Shown: in pieces, positions 58,924 through 64,000 of the stretch
Position numbering within the stretch: the first letter of the stretch is position 1
How the letters are laid out: each line of letters begins with the position of its first letter
Source of the DNA: Tanypteryx hageni
Lineage: Eukaryota > Arthropoda > Insecta > Odonata > Petaluridae
DNA: 64,000 bases
Direction: 5' to 3'
NCBI GenBank assembly: GCA_028673005.1
Contig: CM054120.1
Span: forward strand, 73,891,533 to 73,955,532
Position numbers and translations under genes: made by a program
The notes under the pieces: model-generated
Told to the model about the DNA's origin: nothing
The model's input: the letters and a program-made list of their open reading frames with translations, nothing else
Databases searched by the model: none

Positions 58924-59652
58924 CCTCCAGTCTTGGTCTGTGAACAGATCCATAGGGCGATGACGCCTACCCACAATGGATCTCAACCTCACACACGCAC
59001 TATTCCTGCATCTACCCCTCCACTCACTCTTATGACAATTTTCCTTCCTGGTATCCACGAAGCTCTCAAAACAATCCTTCATGCTGCCCACCCTATTCTT
59101 ACCTCTTCCTCCCATCAGTCCCTCTTTATCAACCTTTTTGCCAATCCTCCGCTCCTCTCCTTCCGCCGGCCCCAAAATTTGGGAAATATCTTGTGGAGGA
59201 AGGAACTTCCCACTTCTACCACGCTTCTTACAATAGGCTCCCACCTCTGCCGAAAACCTCGTTGCCTCACTTGCTCTATCCACCTACACTCATCTTCTTT
59301 CTCGAGTACCTCCACCAACATCACCTACCCCATCACCTCCAGAAGCAACTGCACCACCCGTAACGTCATTTACCTCCTTACCTGCACCCTTTGTCCCGCG
59401 TTTTACGTATGCCACAACAGCCATCCGTTAAACATCCGAATCAACGGTCACCAGAATAGCGTTTCTCTCAGATGCCCCCTCCCAGTTGCATTACACACCA
59501 ATACCCACAATGTCCCCTTCAATAGTTGCTACTATGTTAGGATTATTCGCGCTTTACCCTATGACACTCCTGCCCCCCTTCTTTGACAATGGGAACTAGC
59601 ACATATCCATCTTCTCAACTCTTTCTCTCCACCTGGCCTCAACCTCCGCTAA
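58924..59652 (+). pseudogene. Penelope-like ORF 3' part, U5
   Basis: Same variant set as U4; I noticed no difference between U4 and U5 in this stretch. Confidence 0.85.
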
Positions 59653-59830
59653 CCCTATTAGCCACCTTACAATGTCTCCTTGTTACATTGTAGTTATTCG
59701 CACTTTCCCTTACCACACTCCCTCTTTATTGGCTATCCACCCCTCCTACTCCCCACCTCCTCCAATCATCAAATTTCCCACAACACCCTGACATTCCCCT
59801 CCCAGTGTGTAACTTTCAGATACTCTTTAG

Positions 59831-60012
59831 CTGAAGAAGGGCATAGGCCCGATAAGCTTGCATGTTTTTTTGTCTTTTTGTGTTTGTGTGTTTCAGGTGT
59901 CTCTTCGACGCCCCCAGCAGCCTGCCAGCTTGGTCCTTAACTTGGTAAGTGTCCGCTGGGTTTCCCTCAACACCTTGTTGACACCCTCATCACTACCTTT
60001 TCTTTTCCATTA

Positions 60013-60017
<5 letters not shown>
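59831..60017 (+). mobile_element. Right Penelope terminal repeat with hammerhead-like motif, U5
   Basis: Ribozyme-like motif 59831-59864, GATA break as in the other units. Confidence 0.65.

Positions 60018-60070
<53 letters not shown>
60018..60070. repeat. (TA)n microsatellite left of the SINE, U5
   Basis: About 53 bp against 27 bp at the same place in U4. Confidence 0.95.
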
Positions 60071-60073
<3 letters not shown>

Positions 60074-60437
60074 TTCATTCGTGTTCTGTCTTACGACAGG
60101 TCCTACCAATTAACTAATTAATTGGTTTTGACTAGGGAATATACATACACGGTGTGGTGGTTTCCCGTTGCCTTCCACACCGAACACACACACAGAAGGG
60201 AGGAGGGAAACCCGGTGCCGGCATTTGCCTGCTCTTGCGAAGAACACCAGGGGGGCCAACGGCTTAACGTCCCTTCCGAAGGACGGAACAGCTGAATTTG
60301 CGCGGTCTCCTCAAACCACGCAAACAGGGGGCCGGATGACCTTGAGAAAAAATCCTACTCGCGCAGGATTCGTACCCGATGACTTTCAAGCATCGGGCGA
60401 GTAGCAGCCAGCGTCCTAACCACTACACCACCGGCAC

Positions 60438-60440
<3 letters not shown>
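60071..60440 (-). mobile_element. tRNA-derived SINE, minus strand, U5
   Basis: Same length and position as in U4. A box 60420-60430, B box 60366-60376. Its sharing with U4 means duplication of a SINE-bearing unit, not two insertions. Confidence 0.82.

Positions 60441-60476
<36 letters not shown>
60441..60476. repeat. (TA)n microsatellite right of the SINE, U5/U6 boundary
   Basis: Pure TA tract of 36 bp. Confidence 0.95.
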
Positions 60477-60477
<1 letters not shown>

Positions 60478-60500
60478 CTAGACTGTTAATATATAATGCC

Positions 60501-61111
60501 ATGAATATTTGTCTAGCTATCGGATGTGAAAACATGATGGGAACCTCAAAAAAACCGGGGATTAGTTATCATAGGTTTCCTAGAAACAACTATCGGAGAA
60601 AGTTATGGGAACCAGCTGCAAGGGGGAATAATTGGGTAGCACCAGCACCTGCTCTTCTCTGCTCTGCTAATTTTGAGGAAAGTGACTTTGATAAATCCGG
60701 GAAAATTGTGAGGCTAAACAGAGGTGTAGTGCCTTCAATCTTTAATAAAATGGAAGAAAGTGAAACTATGGATGGATTATCATCAACTATGGAAAGTATT
60801 GACATTGATGACAATTCCAATTCAAATTTTTGTGTCAATGATGGTTCCATTCATGAAGGCTCCATTAATGAAGGCTCCATTAATGAGGCTCAGTCAATAA
60901 TGACTACTCCAGAGATTCTTTCTCAGATAATGGAATGCCTCTTACTACAAAAGTTGCTCATGCTATGAAAAAAATATCACAGAACTGTAACATGAAATTC
61001 AAGGAAACTTTGATCCTGAAACAAGTAACAGAGAAAGGAGAAAGCATTCTAGAAAAATTTACACAGGGGGTGAAAGAAGTTTTACGTTCCCGTCTTCCTC
61101 TTCCTGTAGAT
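60501..61111 (+). pseudogene. P-type transposase N-terminus with THAP domain, U6
   Basis: Codon 57 (60669-60671) is AAT. Matches U5 including the aatgcc leader. Confidence 0.85.
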
Positions 61112-63073
61112 CAGCATTTCCCAACCGGGGTCCACATGGACCCCCAGGGGTCCATAGTAGCTTTGAGGGGGTCCACAAGAAAAAAATTGTATTTCGGGGG
61201 TCCATAATATGAGCTAAGGGGTTCATGATAAAATGTTATAAATAAAATAATTTAATAATAATAATAAAATAAACTAATGTGATAGAAAAGTCCAGAAATT
61301 CGCAGTTAGAAGATACTCGTATTTTCTGGAACCTTGTTTAGTTGACGAAAAAAAAATTTCTTTCCATAGAAAATTCTTGAAGAAGAAAACATTATTTAGG
61401 CACTGACTATTCTAGAACGAGTCAGTCAGTCAGAGGCAGTCATTTCATTCTATAGTGAGTAATCGGCATCGTCGTGGTGAAATCTATTGTTTGTGTTATT
61501 GAACGTTATTGTTCTAGTGAACTATATTTCCATTAGTACCTACAAGCATTTCCAACCTTAAATATTTGAGGTTAATAATATTATTATTGTTTTCTGATTA
61601 CCCATGGCTCATGCAAAGAAGAAAATAAGACAATATTCGACTGAATATCTGTCGTATGGTTTTATTGAATCACCAGAGAATTTCACAAAACCAATGTGTC
61701 TTATATGTATGATGTACTGATGGCGCTCCTTCCATGGTCGGTAGGTACAGAGGGTTTATCACTCATTTAACAAAATGCATTGCCAAAAGTATTTTGCATA
61801 CATTGCGTGATTCACCGCCAACATCTGGTGGCGAAGAGATTGAGTGGACGTCTTCATGAAGCCTTAACTCTTGTAATAAAAGCTGTCAACCTCATTAAGG
61901 CTAATGCTCTTCAAGATCATCTCTTTCGCAAATTTTGTGATGAAAATGAAGAAGGATTTGACCGTCTTGTACTGCATACAGAGGTGCGATGGTTGTCTAA
62001 AGGCAATTGTCTTCGTCGCTTCGTCGTCCTTTGGGACAGTATTGTATCATTTCTAAATGAAAAGGAGATTGGAAAACAGTTCGTTGCCATGAAAACAGAC
62101 ATATTTTACCTCTCAGATGTGTTTGAAAAACTGAATTCTCTTAATAAGCTGCAGCAAGGACATAATTGTGATTTAATATCTAGCAAAGAAGCCATTAATG
62201 CATTCCTAGGAAAACTCAAATTGTACAGTCTTAATATCTCACGCCGTGCGTTTGACCAGTTTCCAAACCTTGCTTCAGTTAGCAGTGATTTAAAAGATGA
62301 TGATTGTGTTGTGTATGTTGATCATTTAAAACAGAAAATATGAAGACATGCAAGTTCGGTTCAAGGACCTACTAGAACTAAACATCCCAGATTGGGTGCT
62401 GATTTCATTTGAGGTAAATGTTGCTGATGTTAAAATTGATTTACAAGAGGAACTTGTTGAATTGCGGTCTGATGAGACAGTCCAAAGTCTATTCAAAAAA
62501 GGAAAGCATGATGTATGGAAGAATAGTGACATTGCATGTAAATATCTGCTTTTATGAAAGAAAGCTAAAATGTATGTCATTGTTTTCCCATCATCTTATC
62601 TTCTGGAATCTGGCTTTAGTCGTGTAACACAGTTGTTAACAAAAAATCGTAATCGACTTGATATAGTAAAAAGAGGTGATCTTCGTCTGACTCTCACAAA
62701 ATTGGAGCCAGATATTAATATGCTAATATCAAAACATCAGCCACAAGGATCTCATTAGTAGGGCCTATTTAATGGGATCCTATTTAATAGCCTTAGGAAT
62801 AAATTTATATATGTTGTTTGAAATAGTATATTTTAAATTTTTTTACTATTTCTGTCATTAAAAGTAAAAATATGTTTCAGTTTTATCAATTAAAATTTTC
62901 AAAATTTGTAATTTACATTTTTTATATTATATTGGAATTGTTTAATTATTATCTTTTACTAACCTACAAATAAATATTTAATTTAGGAATATTACATATG
63001 CGTATATGGGGGTCCACATACGTAAAGATAGGACTCAGGGGGTCCACAAGCAAAAAAAGGTTGGGAACCCTTG
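61112..63073 (+). mobile_element. hAT transposon, U6
   Basis: 1962 bp, target duplications at 61104-61111 and 63074-63081. Shares the Val (tagtagctt) change in the left subterminal region with U5. Transposase remains 61604-62758. Confidence 0.93.
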
Positions 63074-63140
63074 CTGTAGATGTTTCTCTTATTCCTCGGA
63101 GAGGGGACGCTCCTTGGGGCATTCACCGGTTAGACCCTAA

Positions 63141-63314
63141 GCATGCCGATCTCTTGGTCTTCTTCTCAGCTTGGTCTTACTCGCCGGTGATGTGCAAGTG
63201 AACCCCAGTCCCAATAAAAGTGATCATTTAAGTATTTATTTAAAGAATGTCAGGAGCTTAAAAAACAAATTAAACACTAGAAGCCAGAAGTCTACTTCAT
63301 CTGCAACAAGGTGA
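63141..63314 (+). pseudogene. LINE-A ORF2-start fragment, U6
   Basis: Same reading as in U1. Confidence 0.7.
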
Positions 63315-63476
63315 GAAAGCCGGACAAGGTCATAAAGTTGCAGCGAGAAGGCTTTTATGCGCTTCGCAAAATGCGGATTACTCCAGAAAATTCAATTGTC
63401 ATTTCCGATTAAATTATAAGTTCATTGATCAAAAACACGGAAAATTCAATTCATCTACATTTGTAATAAAGGAGAA

Positions 63477-64000
63477 TTGTTTTGCCCCCGTTCCCAGAAG
63501 GGGTTGCTACAAACTATTAGGGGGGTTATGTTGTTATGGGATATTTTGAAAAAATTAGGTTTTAAGTATCTGCAGTTGAGGTCACTTAATCAGGATACAC
63601 TGGAATACCTGTTTGGGTCGATCAGATTCAACTGTGGGTCAAACAGAAATCCCACAGTAACACAATTTGTAGCTGCATTGAAGACTTGCCAAATTCAGGG
63701 TTTAATTAGCAAGGATTTGAAAGGTTCAAATTGTGAAGGTGAGGAGAGTGAATCTTTGCTTAACAACATGCCAGAGTTCATATGTTCACAACCTGACATT
63801 TCTGTAAATAGTAATACTTTAGGTTTAGATAAAGATTTAGAATTAGATTTAGATGTAGATTTAATTGTAGAAAATGTAGAAAAAACTGTTTTTCATTGGC
63901 CTATGTGACAGGTTACATAGGCAGGAAAATCCTCCACCGTGGCAATTGCAGCAACTGTCGAGCTATGCTCACCACAGATTCACGATAAGATTACCACCAT
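63477..64000 (+). pseudogene. P-type transposase C-terminus, U6 (cut by window edge)
   Basis: Has the Gly-Ser-Ile-Arg variant of U5 and a private Asp to Glu (gaggagagt). The window ends shortly after the in-frame TAA position. Confidence 0.85.

Larger units (their letters stand above)
49503..60500 (+). repeat. Array unit U5 (L type plus SINE, complete, 10998 bp)
   Basis: Complete long unit with the same SINE at the same place as U4. The copies differ at one clear SINE base (gggattt in U4, ggcattt in U5). U5 shares the Gly-Ser-Ile-Arg variant of the P C-terminus with U6, and is the only copy with a premature TGA (57875-57877) in the LINE-B ORF2 fragment. Confidence 0.95.
60501..64000 (+). repeat. 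Array unit U6 (3' cut by window edge)
   Basis: Last unit. It runs at a constant offset of 60736 from U0 through the THAP segment, hAT, LINE-A and most of the P C-terminus, then is cut at base 64000. Whether it is S or L type cannot be seen. The array continues beyond the window on this side, and also to the left of base 1. Confidence 0.95.

Noticed and set aside
1..64000. CRISPR array, phage, plasmid or bacterial operon
   Set aside because: The repeats are kilobases long, there are no short spaced repeats or bacterial-style gene packing, and all element families are eukaryotic.
1..64000. Pure assembly duplication
   Set aside because: Not excluded, but unit-specific substitutions, three structural types, a SINE in two units and differing TA lengths argue for real copies.

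Overview
The window is eukaryotic and repeat-dominated. It is AT-rich, has long (TA)n tracts, and contains remains of P-type, hAT, CR1/L2-like LINE, Penelope-like and tRNA-derived SINE elements. I see no intact host gene, rRNA or tRNA gene, operon or CRISPR array. The element mix (P element with THAP domain, ZBED5-like hAT, GIY-YIG Penelope element, tRNA-SINE) suggests an arthropod, probably an insect, but no single-copy host gene is present to prove it.

The whole window is one head-to-tail tandem array of a composite transposon nest. Taking the THAP start codon as phase, units begin at 8577, 19121, 27964, 38557, 49503 and 60501, with a 5'-cut unit at 1-8576 and a 3'-cut unit at 60501-64000. 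I call them U0 to U6. Complete unit lengths are 10544 (U1), 8843 (U2), 10593 (U3), 10946 (U4) and 10998 bp (U5). There are three structural types: S (U0, U2), which lacks about 1.37 kb and about 0.4 kb; L (U1, U3); and L plus SINE (U4, U5).

Order within a unit, + strand unless stated: (1) P-element transposase N-terminus with a THAP domain; (2) a 1962-bp internally deleted hAT element with an 8-bp target duplication; (3) a LINE endonuclease-start fragment; (4) the P-element transposase C-terminus; (5) about 1.4 kb of AT-rich DNA with a diverged 143-bp tandem duplication; (6) a 0.5-kb block with divergent short ORFs and a CACGTGACGTC site, origin unknown; (7) more AT-rich DNA; (8) a second LINE of CR1/L2 type (ORF1 esterase only in L units, then the start of ORF2); (9) a minus-strand LINE 3' end with AATAAA and a TATC tail; (10) a Penelope-like element whose long terminal repeats lie in inverted orientation, each with a hammerhead-ribozyme-like motif, flanked by (TA)n; (11) in U4 and U5, a 370-bp minus-strand SINE inside the last (TA)n; then the next THAP start.

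No gene set here works together as a pathway. Every coding segment is truncated or broken, and the key breaks are shared by all copies, so the nest was assembled and had decayed before it was amplified as DNA. The interest lies in the array: a TE-derived macrosatellite with alternating unit types, mosaic variants between units, an inverted-repeat Penelope element with ribozyme-like ends, and an architecture compatible with (but not proof of) a small-RNA-producing locus. U1 is annotated in most detail; entries for other units give what differs.
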